The notes under the pieces: generated by a model
Seen by the model: the letters and a program-made list of their open reading frames with translations, nothing else
The model's database searches: none
Told to the model about the DNA's origin: nothing
Made by a program: the position numbers and the translations under genes
Assembly (NCBI GenBank): GCA_022113835.1
Contig: JAILWY010000021.1
Span: 5,394,001-5,458,000 of the forward strand
Source: Atopsyche davidsoni
Taxonomy: Eukaryota > Arthropoda > Insecta > Trichoptera > Hydrobiosidae
Direction: 5' to 3'
DNA: 64,000 nucleotides
Shown: positions 1 through 11,310 of the stretch, piece after piece
How the letters are laid out: each line of letters begins with the position of its first letter
Position numbering within the stretch: position 1 is the first letter of the stretch

Positions 1-735
1 AAAACTTAACGAGTGGGCCACGTTTGAGTTATTACATAATAAGCATTTATCGTCATTAATTGAATTTCATTTGTAAATGTTGAGACAACTAGTCATTAGC
101 TCATTACAGGCGCCATGTTTCACTGAGGTATAATTAAAATATACTTTACGTTTAAAATTTATGCTTAATCAAACTAATATAACTCGTTCTTTTTGGATAA
201 TAGAACCTTTCTACGTCCGCTCTTAGTGTTACAAGTTACATACATATTTCCATACACGAGCAAGCTTAAAATATTTTTAACAGTGAATAATGTTACATAT
301 TTGAAAATCTATAATTTCACGTTACATTTAAAAAAATATATATATTACAACTATTTAATACGTAGTTTTGTAGAAGTAGATTAGTAAAAATACTGCAGAG
401 AAATAAAAAAAAAACATCGCATGCTGTAATTTTATTTTAAACTATCAAAAAAGTAGGTCCTATAATGGCGCTAAAATTAGCCACATTGTTAAAATACCCA
501 CCGGGCTGTTAAATAAGAATTAGCATATAAATGTTTTAAATCTCGCAATCTATACTTAAATCGTTGCTATAATCGGACATAGGTATAATTGCATTGTTTT
601 TAAAACAATTTTTTTAAACTCTGACCATGTGATTACTGCAGACCGCGTGCAAGTAATATATAAAAAAGGACAAATTATACATTCACCACTGTGTAATTTT
701 ATAAATTGTTGTAAAATCATTTTAATATCACTTCT
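1..735. other. A+T-rich spacer, nothing recognised
   Basis: Long A and T runs with frequent stops in all frames. The 63-codon open stretch at 193-384 does not start with ATG and has no protein-like composition. Confidence 0.6.
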
Positions 736-825
736 GTAATAACGGCCAGTCGATAACGCGGTAACTGCGATAACTGCTAAGGAGGTAACTGCGCTTGCAA
801 ACGTGGAGGTTGCTTTCGCGTGAGT
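736..825. promoter_or_regulatory. Cluster of MYB-like sites (YAACKG)
   Basis: TAACGG at 740 and TAACTG at 762, 771 and 786 give four matches to the MYB consensus YAACKG within 52 bases, in a locally G+C-richer patch ending in CGCGTGAGT. The homotypic clustering is visible; a regulatory role is inferred. The GTGAGT at about 819 could act as a splice donor, but I saw no matching exon. Confidence 0.25.
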
Positions 826-2205
826 AAAACATGTGACTTTTATTAATTAAAACCACGTGTAATTCTGGAAAATTCTCGTAGAAATACCACCGAAATATAT
901 ATGTTCGTTAAAAACGGCATGTTTTGGTATATTTGTCAACAATAATTATAAAATATTTCTAAATGCACTTATTAATGTTTTCAAGTCTATTGCGTAGACA
1001 ACATGTTTTTTTACTAATTGATGTAACATGTAACAACCACAAAAATACTTAAATCGACAGGGTAAGAATTAAACCCGTCCCTCCACAACCGTTGCGACCC
1101 TGTGCTCTTTGCGTCATATATGCATTATTTTTTTATGCATTCTTCTTGTTATAACAAATGTTTTCGATTTCCTAAAAAAATAAGTATATTTATTAAAAAA
1201 AAATTGCCATTTTTTTAAAAGTTTATTTTGTTTATAAATACTTTGACATTTACTGATTTTGATTTGCATTAAAATCCTTTCATCTCGAGCAGAGAAGATT
1301 TACAATCCGCTGTTAATTCCCCGTCCATTTGTCGAGAATCGGCTCTATATCTCCCATTAACACAAATAACCATTAAGAAATCGATGTTAACACTAGTACG
1401 GTCCATTTTCATTCCGAAACTCCCCAATTTACATTCCAATTACCATGCCGAGAATGGTTTCCATACTAAATTTACTTTGAATGGTAGTTTAAAGTCATAA
1501 CCGCAGACAATAAGTATAATTTACCGCCGGGCTACAAGGCATCCTGTCGTAGACAATTTAATTAAAATATATTACAAAAACGCCGATGGCGCGGCCTTAA
1601 TCCGTATTTATGAATAACAAATTACATTACTCATCTGTATTTTTGTTCGTAAATTATCTCAGATAAATCATGACAATGATCAAATCCAGCGACTCTGAAA
1701 CAAACTTACGTGTCTTAACTTAAATGTATAAAATTATCGGCTGATGAGACTACTGATATTATTTTATTGTGACTGTGAAAGCTTTTGAAATTCAGAGGCT
1801 TTGTATGATATTTAACTTTAATTGAACACGAATGTGTGTGTAAGCAACTAACAAAACTGAAACTAGTTTAAGTCAAACTAAAAATTCTCAGGCACGAACC
1901 ATAGTTGAATGAACATTTTCCACAATGCAGTCAATACATCCCGATCGTTGATTTTTTTAAAATATTTATGGTAGTTTTTATTTATGATAATAGATGCCGC
2001 GGACCCCTAATTGGCCCATAAATAAGTTGAGATTTCTAGTTGGTTTTATAATAAGATATGGGAGTAATAAACGGGTTTATTTGATGCTATTGAAATATAC
2101 GTTTTTACAATTGGATTTATGACATGCCAGCGGTGAATAAATTTGTACCAACAATCGTTTGTTATGCCTTGCCTAGAAGATAGGTTGGGTTCTGCTTGGA
2201 TATAT
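826..2205. other. A+T-rich spacer
   Basis: No gene seen. It contains GGCCCATAAA at 2023-2032, one of three copies of the 10-mer TTTATGGGCC in the window. Confidence 0.5.
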
Positions 2206-2345
2206 GACTAGTCGGCGTGTTGGCTTAGTGGTTAGATCAACAGCTCTCGATCGAGACATTCGATTCCATTTCTAATCGACAAATGAGGAACAGATAAAAT
2301 TAAATTGGTCTGCCTCTTTTGAATCTTACTGTTTGTGCAGTCTTA
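2206..2345 (+). repeat. tRNA-derived SINE candidate
   Basis: A polymerase III A-box TGGCTTAGTGG at 2221-2231 is followed at near tRNA-like spacing by a B-box-like ATTCGATTCC at 2258-2267, one change from the GGTTCRANNCC core. The sequence between does not fold into a tRNA by eye, and an unrelated A+T-rich body follows. This arrangement is typical of a SINE head. Its 3' end is not defined and no second copy was seen here. Confidence 0.5.
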
Positions 2346-2740
2346 AATCATTATTTAAATGTAACAACGTATTATTTTCCAGTTACAAAATAATACGACG
2401 AGTCAATTTTTCTTTTCTTTCCTAATAACACTGGGGTACAATAATTTTTTTTCTTACATAGTAAGCAAAAGTTTTACAAATAAAACCATACGTGGAAACT
2501 ACATTTTTTTTCTTAGTGTTCGTGTTAGCTTTATATTATTAAATATGCAGCGTGGATGTAACGCCCATGACACTCAAGCATATCAAATTTAGAAAACTGT
2601 CATCCATTCACGCAGCTATCAATTAACGTTTCAATCCAACAACAAATTATCATCACAAATACATTGTACGGCCTCTGTGTCGCCAGATATAACAGAATAT
2701 AGTATCTAGCCGTGAAAAGCGTGTCATTCATAAATTATGG
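2346..2740. other. A+T-rich spacer
   Basis: Nothing recognised apart from A+T-rich sequence, which may include the tail of the preceding SINE candidate. Confidence 0.4.
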
Positions 2741-2950
2741 CTCGGCGTCGCTCGGACTTCGGGAAAGTGACATCTGACTCGAGTGACAGGTGACAGCTGA
2801 CACGTGACACGTGACACGTGACACGTGACACGAGTCACGCCACATGGACGGCGACACGCCTGACACCTGACCGGGCTGTCTCGATCATTTCTGGATGAAG
2901 AGGATTGGCGACGATTCGTGTTAGGGACTGAAAAACGTTTAACTCCAGGT
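2741..2950. promoter_or_regulatory. G+C-richer island with four phased CACGTG E-boxes
   Basis: CACGTG occurs at 2801, 2808, 2815 and 2822, an exact 7-bp period (unit GACACGT). Just upstream, TGACAGGTGACA (2784-2795) overlaps TGACAGCTGACA (2791-2802); each is one base from the TGIF/Meis-type palindrome TGACAGSTGTCA. CACGTG is the canonical bHLH site. The array is also a minisatellite, so function is inferred. Confidence 0.3.
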
Positions 2951-3520
2951 TAGTCAATAAATATATATATGCGATAAAAAATTAACGTTACAGTTAATGC
3001 GATATATGTGTGCGACCCCAAATTTGGATTAAAGAAGAAAATTCAAATTTATTTATAAATTGATAAAATTATATTAATAATGAATTAATTATTTTATTCA
3101 GTTTATAAAAATGTTATATATAATACTAATATAAAGGTTTTTTTAAAACGTTTTGATACATATAAAATCTATGATTTGATTTACTTTCGGATATTATATT
3201 TTCACACGGACGTAATGCAAAAATTATATAAATTAATTGTTGTTGAATATACCTACCAAATGTATTTTTTTTTAAAATAATTCTAAGATAATTAAGCATT
3301 TGCAATTTTTTATGCAGAGTGCTTTTTTCATGCAAAAATATTATATAGTCGAAAATCCTTGATATATAAGAACACAAAGAAAAGGATAACTATGATTTAA
3401 TTTAAATATAGCAAAATGAATCTTCAATATGTGAACCAAATAATAAAACAATCAATTTAAAATAACCAACGCATATTTTCACATCAAACCCCAGGATGAC
3501 TTTCTATTTCCACGCTCGTC
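2951..3520. other. A+T-rich spacer
   Basis: Very A+T-rich with no supported feature. The 83-codon minus-strand open stretch at 3126-3377 is low-complexity and looks fortuitous. Confidence 0.5.
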
Positions 3521-3745
3521 CAAACACATTACCTCCGCTCCGCGCGGCGCCGGCCATCATCGTCAACCGCGGCGCGCCGGCGCGGGCGTGAGCGTGAGCG
3601 TGAGCGTGACCGTGAGCGTGAGTGCGAGCGTGAGCGCGAGTGCGAGCGAGGCGGCGCGGCGCGGCTACACAGCGCTGATGATTGATGACTTTAATATGCC
3701 ATGATTGATAATGGATGCCGTGGAACAAGTTGGCGCTGGCTCGTG
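3521..3745. promoter_or_regulatory. G+C-rich island with GTGAGC hexamer repeat and TGATTGAT sites
   Basis: An imprecise GTGAGC hexanucleotide microsatellite runs over about 3587-3650, beside very G+C-rich sequence. Next to it are two TGATTGAT motifs (about 3678-3712), a known Pbx/Extradenticle-Hox type site. The minus-strand open stretch here is just the microsatellite read as His-Ala repeats. The regulatory role is inferred. Confidence 0.3.
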
Positions 3746-4325
3746 GGGTGACCATGCGCTAGTAACAAATTATTTTTTTACATTTTGTTTTACAAACTTT
3801 GGGTGTTAGTGTGGTCTACGGCGGTGGTCTATAGGCCAAGCAAATGGTCACTCGCCTATAATACGAGTTGCACAGTCATATTGTTGATATTGACTCAAGG
3901 ACAAGCACAATTACATAAAACCATTGAAAATAATTCAAGGGAGACATGTTTTTGTATTTTTACAAAACATATATATAATATATTGACAATAGAAAAATAT
4001 TAAAAAATTTAACTTAAACACACGAAAAACATAACCTCGAACCCTATTAGAAATATGTTAACTAAATTTTAAACTATATATTGAATGTTGAACCAAATGT
4101 TATTAATTATAAATTAGTTATTAATATCAAATACAAAATACTATTTTAGTTTTTTTTATTTTAATATCCACATAGTATTGAAATAAAATTCTATTAATTT
4201 TTTATTTAAAATTAGATATATTAAAATTAGATACTATCATATCAAAAAAAAATTAAGCCCCAGTAAGTATATTTCGGTTCAGAGGGATATCATTCTCGCT
4301 GATAATAAAATAAATAAATAAATAT
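3746..4325. other. A+T-rich spacer
   Basis: Mostly A and T, no supported feature. Confidence 0.5.
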
Positions 4326-4630
4326 ATTTCAAAGAATATGCCGTTTGGTCACCCCACATGAGCGATGAGAGGGGCTTATTTCGATGATAGCCCTGTCAGA
4401 AAAACTTCATCTTTGATATTGATTCCTTTCATATCGCAGCATCTCCAGGCCCGGCGCGGGCGTCATTAGGCCCATAATTAATGATCCCACGTGATAAGTA
4501 CGCCCAACAAACTCCCGGCGTGCTATGGGTTTTTTCTGACCCCTCAATCATTTTTGCTTTAACGGCTCTCCGATGATCCGAGGATGTTGATTAATGCTTT
4601 TTGTGGCCTCGCGTGTTTTTTGACATATTG
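4326..4630. promoter_or_regulatory. G+C-richer island, candidate conserved non-coding element
   Basis: About 300 bases of mixed composition between A+T-rich flanks. It contains CTTTGAT (TCF-like), GGCCCATAATTAATGATC, GTTGATTAATGC (Exd/Hox-like TGATTAAT) and CACGTG. No frame stays open. The homeodomain-type content suggests an enhancer; conservation cannot be judged from one sequence. Confidence 0.3.
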
Positions 4631-5940
4631 AATACAGATGTTAATTCGTGGTGTTTACTGATTTGTGAATATGTTTTTTTTTGATTCGTAGTATTTATCA
4701 TATTATAAAATCAACAAAAATACACATTTTTTATTTGATAAGTTTTTTTGATAATTATAAGCTTGTATTATATTTGAATCCAGAAACAAAAGTTAGCAAA
4801 GCGAATAAGAAACAGAACTGCAGTAATTATATTTTACAAATAAATCAAACAAGTTTATAATCTAAGGTGAATAGATTCTACGTTTTTCTAACCCATTCCC
4901 GAATTTGATTATATTTTTAATCAGTCTATTCAAATGTGAGGTAGCATAGCAACTTATTTGAAATGATCAAACAAGCAAATATGATTATCTAAGAGTCTTT
5001 TATTCAAATTGTTATAATTAGCATTTATATGTGTAAGATATTTTGTTCTTTTTAACACTGAACAACGTTCAACCGATGTCCATAAAAACCAAAATGAACC
5101 CAGTCATTAAATAATAAATATTTTTTGTAATGTTTATTATCTATTGCTGATCAAGTGCACTGATCAAGATCAGTGCTATATTGCCTGTCACCTGTTGCTG
5201 CAAGTAATTCCTATATCCCATGGTACTACATCTATGGTGATGCAAAAAATGCGTATATAGCTGAAAATAATTATCATTTTCAAGAATTGCATTTATGATC
5301 TGTTCTTTTACTTTTATTAATCAAATATACGACAATGGTTAAAATGAATCCATATTTATTCGTGTAGAATTAAAGATCAACCCCAAAATTATAATTTAAA
5401 CTATCGAAGAACATTACGCATATATTTTTATATTAAAATTGGTATAATATCGTTTATCCATTACGATACTATCACTTGGATAAAAAAAAAAATTCCCCAT
5501 TGAAAATAATGATTATGGTTTTTTTAAAAATAAAAAAAACAGATTGAGATAAATAGCGACGTAAAAGTCTAAAAGTCTTAAAGTCCTTGATGATTATTAG
5601 TAAAATAGCTATTTTTAAAATTATTTTTCTACTAACTGATTATTAATGTTATTAATTGTTTTTTTATTTTATATTTTTTTGATTTTACTACAAATACATA
5701 AATTCTTATATACTGTAAAATTTGTATTCTTCAATTCTGTTGCTTGCGAAGTTCATAAAAAAACCAATATTGCTTGCTCTAAAATACACTGTCAAAATTT
5801 TTAACCTTAATTGACTCTTTACAAAATCATATTTTTTTATTTATTTCATTTGGTGATATATAGTATGTCTCTCTTAGGTTTTGAGCTCACTGTCCACCAG
5901 TATTTAATTGACACTATTTTACCAGTATTAATAAATTATA
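4631..5940. other. A+T-rich spacer
   Basis: No supported gene. A short inverted motif GCACTGATCAAGATCAGTGC lies at about 5157-5176. Confidence 0.5.
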
Positions 5941-5943
5941 TCA

Positions 5944-6110
5944 CAAAGCCCTCTACACACGTAGCAACAAATCGTGCTACTAACTCTCAGTTAGCCAATA
6001 GCGTCCTACATTCTAGGCAGAACCATAAAAAGTCACCCAAAATAAAGGTTTCCTATTGGCTAGTTGTAAGTTACGATTTGTTACTACGTGTATTCTACTC
6101 TTTATAAATA
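5944..6110. mobile_element. Palindromic MITE-like element
   Basis: The left arm, from about 5957 (ACACGTAGCAACAAATCG, then GTTAGCCAATAGCG), is the imperfect reverse complement of the right arm ending near 6092 (CGATTTGTTACTACGTGT). About 40 bases pair with a few mismatches around an unrelated centre of about 50 bases. Weaker similarity extends outward to about 5944 and 6110. This is the structure of a foldback MITE. No target duplication was identified and the superfamily is unknown. Confidence 0.5.
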
Positions 6111-6112
6111 TG

Positions 6113-6440
6113 GTATGTCGAAGTAACGAGGTGACAAAGAAGTCCATTCGTCAAATTTCCAGTCCATCGCAGTACAACAGCGTCTGCCAAGCTAGCCAGG
6201 AAATTGGCTTGCCGTACGGCCCGTCAATACAAATTAATTTCATCAGAAGCACGCCTGGCCCGTGAGAGGGACTCGTACTTTTTTGAATTCCGGAAGTTGT
6301 TAAACTGTAATACCGATGGCCTCTTGTTTCCTGTCACGGATAAAAAAGCGAACCCTACGTGTTGATAGTAATTTTCGTTTATGGCACCGCCGTATACAAT
6401 TCATGAATACACTTTAATCCATTCGCCGGAAAACAACTGG
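6113..6440. promoter_or_regulatory. G+C-richer island, candidate regulatory element
   Basis: Balanced-composition sequence containing GCCAAGCTAGCC, TACAAATTAATTTC and CGTACGGCCCG. The 69-codon open stretch at 6056-6265 crosses into the MITE and looks fortuitous. Confidence 0.2.
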
Positions 6441-7130
6441 ATTGTAAATGTTTTAAATTTTATAACAAGAGTATAGTTAAATTTTACAATAATGAAAACG
6501 TGTTTAAATGACATAGAAATGCAATTTATTTGTATTTTAATAAAATATGTTATGTTATTTCATATATTTATAAAATTCAAACAAACACATTATCATATAT
6601 ATATATAAATAGACAAAGTTAATATTTTAAAAGTGGATTTGTTACTAAGATTAAGTATAAATAAAAAAATGAATAAAGAAAAAAATCATTCCTCTACTCA
6701 TAATGTTATTGTTTAGTAAATTAATTGAGAAAATTATAAAAATACACGTGTCATTTATGAAATAGTTTTTATATAATAAAATCATTCAAATATTGTTAGT
6801 GATGAATTAAATTTTAATATTTTACTTTACACGCATAAAATATCAAAGGCGCCGTAAATATTATAACTGATTTGTAATTATTCTTCGATGATATGAGTGA
6901 GCGAATAAAATTTAGTATCTATTGATGTTCGTTTCTTATACTTATTGAAATATATTTCATCAAAATTATTAATAATCATCAAATACATAACACTATTGAA
7001 TATTTAATAAACCCGCATTTCTACACAAACGGGTTTGAGTGTTTTTTTTTTAAACGGCACATGCATAAAATATCTACTGTCGTCATTTTATATGGGTGCC
7101 GTTTATTTGAAAACAAGCGTATTTTTATTC
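6441..7130. other. A+T-rich spacer with a TA repeat
   Basis: Includes an (AT)n run near 6595-6608 and nothing else recognised. Confidence 0.5.
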
Positions 7131-7345
7131 TCGAACACTTTAAGAGCCACTGGCATGTCAAACAGGGCCGGCACATCAAAAGCAGTCACGACATGTCTCG
7201 AATCGTAAACCCGGCTAAAACAAACAGCGGCCATCATGAAAGTGTTGTGAACCGTATGTCTCCATTAGCACGGGCGTTCACCGGCGTCACGTCACTCCGG
7301 CGCTGCCAGGGCAAGGGTTACCAAGTATTAAGCATGGAAATAATG
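7131..7345. promoter_or_regulatory. G+C-richer island
   Basis: A roughly 200-base island of mixed composition with CGTCACGTCACTCCGGCG. A 95-codon open stretch covers it, but half of that lies in low-complexity flank and no domain is recognisable. Confidence 0.2.
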
Positions 7346-8535
7346 TGAATGACCGGGTATAGTAAAGGAATAATCGTTAATTAAATAAATATCCTAGATA
7401 AATGAACACGATTCGTAATACTCCATATTTAGAACTAATCGACTGGCCAATTGGCTAGGGCGGCATTCGAGGGTTTCATCGGAATAAAAAACGTAAATAT
7501 TACTCTCGATTATTAATAAAACATTTACGAATATTAATAAAAACAAAGACATAAAAACTTTAGAGATCTCGGTAATAATTTTGACTATATCGTATTTGAA
7601 GTTATCATTCATTTCTAAATTTCATTTGTTCAAAAAGAAAAATAATAAAAAAACATAAAGATTATCTCCTGAGCTCCCAAAAGCGATTTTTTAAATAATT
7701 TTTATTACTTTTTAAAGTTTTTTTAAAACATAATTAAAATAAATGTACATACCAAGAAAAATTAATCACGCAAATACATTATTGTATTTAAAAATAAATA
7801 TAAAGTACTCTTTGTGTAATTACAGTCTGAATTTAAAAAAAAATGGTTTCTCAAACTAAAGTATAAGCATTTTAATTATATTTTATTAAATTATGCATTA
7901 TCGCTTGTATGAACTGCACACCATTGTGAAACACCTTTCTTCAAAATAAAAGCAATTTGAATATTGTAATTATAAAGAAAGCTATTGTAAATAAAAATAA
8001 AGTAGATAATTAAATATTTGCATTTTAATACAACGATATAAAATTCAAAGAAACTTTCTGAGAAAAGAGTTAAGTATAATTCAAATTAATTTTGAGTTAT
8101 GGTGTTGTTCGACCAAATTTATTTTTATCATAAATCTTAGATAAATGGGGCTAATTCTACGAACAATATCACTTTTATCAAATCGGTTAAAATTTTCCCT
8201 ATCGGTGAAGAGTGAGTGGGCTAACACTACGGAACGGTTTTAGTAAAATTCCTTATAACGTTCAAGTCAGAGAAGCAGTTATTTAAAATCACAGAACATT
8301 TTGCATTTTTTTTAAAAATATAACTATAACAAAAAAATGGAAACTTGGCTATTAGATTTTTTATCCACAATATGTGTGCTGCTTGTAAAGAAATTTGCTA
8401 CAAAAAATTATATGAATACTAAGCATGAACTTCATTATGACGGGAATATAATTATTTTTGAACCAAATCATAATGTTTAAGTTAGTAAATTTCTTCGCTC
8501 TTATTCCCATAAAAAAATAATTGAATTATTGACTT
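7346..8535. other. A+T-rich spacer
   Basis: Nothing recognised. Confidence 0.5.
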
Positions 8536-8765
8536 TTCATAGCGATCGTGAGCGTGATAGCCGTGAGCGTGACACTACCGTGAGCAGTGACGTACTCGTG
8601 AGGCACAGTAAAAAAGGCCCAGCGTGTCGGGGGAGGAAGTAATAAATCACAGCCGACGCGAATAAAGGCCCCGGCGCTGTCAGAATCTGACACGCACACA
8701 TGAACACGTAAACATGTACGCTGCAGGTGAGATGTACGGGTATTGGTGCGCGCACTCCGGCTTCG
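8536..8765. promoter_or_regulatory. G+C-rich island with GTGAGCGTGA motifs and a TGTCA palindrome
   Basis: GTGAGCGTGA occurs twice (about 8548 and 8563). TGTCAGAATCTGACA at 8678-8692 is a 7+1+7 palindrome of Meis/Homothorax-like TGACA cores, beside AATAAAGGCCCC. GCAG|GTGAGA at about 8725 resembles a splice donor, but no convincing exon precedes it. A regulatory element is the preferred reading. Confidence 0.3.
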
Positions 8766-10040
8766 AAGCGATATTTTAGCTAGTAATTACTACAAGTACT
8801 TGCTTACTCTGAATTAATACGAACAGGCGCCCTAAGCCTTGAACTGAGTACTACATAGTAAAACTGTAAAGTTATCCACAGATGCCAGTGGGAAATAGCC
8901 TCTATTCATATTTACTTATTTTACTTGACCAACTATTGTACTCCAAAAGCAAAACACATTACAAAACTTGTTTTTCATGTAACAGGTAAAAAATACAGAA
9001 AGTTATTAAATGATTTTGTATGTGTGAAAATAATGATGAATAATTGATTTCAAAGTATGTTTCTGATATTTTATATACAGCAGGATCAAGATCTTTCCGT
9101 GACATTATCATTTCACCCCGAATGATGTAAAAGTTGTTTTATCGTCATATCACAATCACTCTAAATGAATTACCTTGTCAATCTCTCGAGATCTAGGACA
9201 TCCTCTCAAGTGTTACATTTCGAAATAATAAACTATTTCTTGTATCATTTTTTTTCAACGGCAATTTTTTTTAAAGCAACTTAGCTCAAATAGTTCCTTT
9301 ATATTTCAGTACCAGCTTTATTCAATGAAATTATTTTTCTTTAATAAAATATTTAAATGAAAAATATTGATTGTTGCCGTTTTAAGACTTACCTACCATT
9401 AATAGAGGTAAGTACTAATTTTTTATAAAATTCAATCGTTTTTGTTGGTCATAATAACGGTTGTTGAACAAGTTCCGTAAAAATTCGTGCAGCTCAGAAA
9501 AATTCTGAATGACTCTAAGCACTTGAACTTGATTCCTGATTGTTTTTAAAAATAATCAAGCAAACTGAAAAACTGGCTTTTATACAATATGCGAAAAGTT
9601 GAATGTCAAGGAATGAAACAAAACTCAATATCCACAACTCCTGTATTTCTTATTTTAACTTTAAACATACATATTCACAACACCTATATAAAAAAACTGG
9701 TCTTAATAGGCTATATTTGCTTGGTTGGCGCCAAACATACGTCTTATTGTGGTGTATGCACAATTTATGGGATTGGATTTCTCTGTAAACATCGATCATT
9801 AGTGTAGCAAATACTTGGCTAGCCGTTGTTGAATATTTAATTTTGAAAATGATATTAAAGCGGAGCAATAAACAAACGGAAATGATATTTATTTATCTTA
9901 ACGCGGTATTTACAGTAGATATGCAAAGATATAAAAATTATATCCATGGAGATATAAGTACATGATCGTATAATTATGACGCGCATGCAAACTGCAATCC
10001 AGATTAGTTCATTACGCAAATAAAATAATCTTAAGAAAAT
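8766..10040. other. A+T-rich spacer
   Basis: No supported gene. Several overlapping open stretches at 9589-9868 on both strands have random-looking composition. Confidence 0.5.
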
Positions 10041-10290
10041 ACAAAGTAAACCGGAGGTGACGTCAATGCATACATCCTGTATAACATAGTTCTTGTGTGT
10101 CGGTGTGTGCACAACAAACGAGCTGTCATATTCTGTGATCAGCTGATCGGCTGTCAGCTGTGATTTGACAGCTGATAAGAAGCGACATCCACAAATTAAA
10201 AGCGGCCGAGGAGAAGAGAGAGGCCCGCACCGGTTTCCGGTCACTCCGTTACCTCCAGGGCTGCCAACCTCAAGGCCTTGCCATAAATAA
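10041..10290. promoter_or_regulatory. Island with paired TGACAGC/E-box sites and the shared 16-mer
   Basis: GCTGTCA at 10150-10156 and TGACAGC at 10166-10172 form an inverted pair, and three CAGCTG E-boxes lie within 10140-10175. CTCCAGGGCTGCCAAC at 10253-10268 is one of three copies of a 16-base motif in the window. The 129-codon minus-strand open stretch across the island shows no recognisable domain. Confidence 0.3.
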
Positions 10291-10960
10291 TAAAAAAAAA
10301 AAACATGAGAATTTTGTGCTTGCAGTGATTTGTAGTTTATGCTACTGTACTAATTACACATTGGGTATGCGAAGATTGTACGTGAGATTGGAAATATTTT
10401 CTTGCGAATTACTTATTAGTGTTATTTGTAATTATTTCAAAACAAATATAGTTTATTTTACAGGTATTAATGTACTTACTAGAATAAATGTGAGTTAAGT
10501 CAAATATGTATATTTTTGAATATTTTATTTTGGCACACACCACTGCGAATGTCGTTTGGGATGGTTATCTTTGAGATAATTTTTTAATTTTAAAATTAAT
10601 TATCATAAAAAATATTGCTATGTTTACGTACATATGTTCGTTCTGCTATATAAAAAAATATGGAATTTTATTCAATTATAAAATTTTAAAAAAGTTTTTC
10701 TCTTTTCCATTGATACTTCCGTTTATTTGAAACTAAACATGTTGGTGACAACCTAATCACACATATACACACTGGCACAATGTCAAAGCGTCTCGATGTA
10801 TGACGAAACCCTCGAGAAGCTAAAGCTCCCATTATCTCACTATATTCGTTAATCTCCAAGGCATGTGGTTAATCATATTTGTTAGTCAGTCAATTTAAGT
10901 CTAGGAAGAAAAAGAAGTATAGTTGCCATAATTTTATGACTATAATAAATTCCCTCATTT
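10291..10960. other. A+T-rich spacer
   Basis: Nothing recognised. Confidence 0.5.
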
Positions 10961-11310
10961 AAAAAGCTGCAAGGCGCCACAAACAGGCCGCCATAAATCG
11001 GGGGTTATCGCTCCAGCCCCTTTTTGTACATCCACACTTGGAGCCGTCGCCCGCCTCTGCCCGACAATCAGCGGACGGCCGACCACACCTGTTAATTGCC
11101 TCCCCCGGGTGATTTATACCTCCGCGCGGACCGTCGGGCGCTCACCTGTCGGCCGGGAGATTCATTTAGTCGCTGATAATTACACGGCCGGGATCGGTTG
11201 TTGTCCAACTTTGAGATTCATCTTAATTTCGTGGGCGGGGACGGGGCGGACGCCGGATCGTATCGGCGCTTGCACGGCGCTCTTTTTGTTGGCTGTCTGA
11301 TTCATTGTTA
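10961..11310. promoter_or_regulatory. G+C-rich island, candidate conserved non-coding element
   Basis: One of the longest islands, about 350 bases. It contains GGCCGCCATAAATCGGGGG, several CGG/CCG-rich blocks and GTTAATTG. On the minus strand CAG|GTGAGC at about 11142 resembles a splice donor, but frames upstream on that strand contain stops or no protein-like signal. Confidence 0.3.

Noticed and set aside
3504..3755. His/Ala-repeat ORF on the minus strand
   Set aside because: It is the translated GTGAGC microsatellite.
9589..10244. Set of overlapping ORFs on both strands
   Set aside because: Low-complexity A+T-rich translations, partial overlap with a motif-rich island, no domain or splice support.
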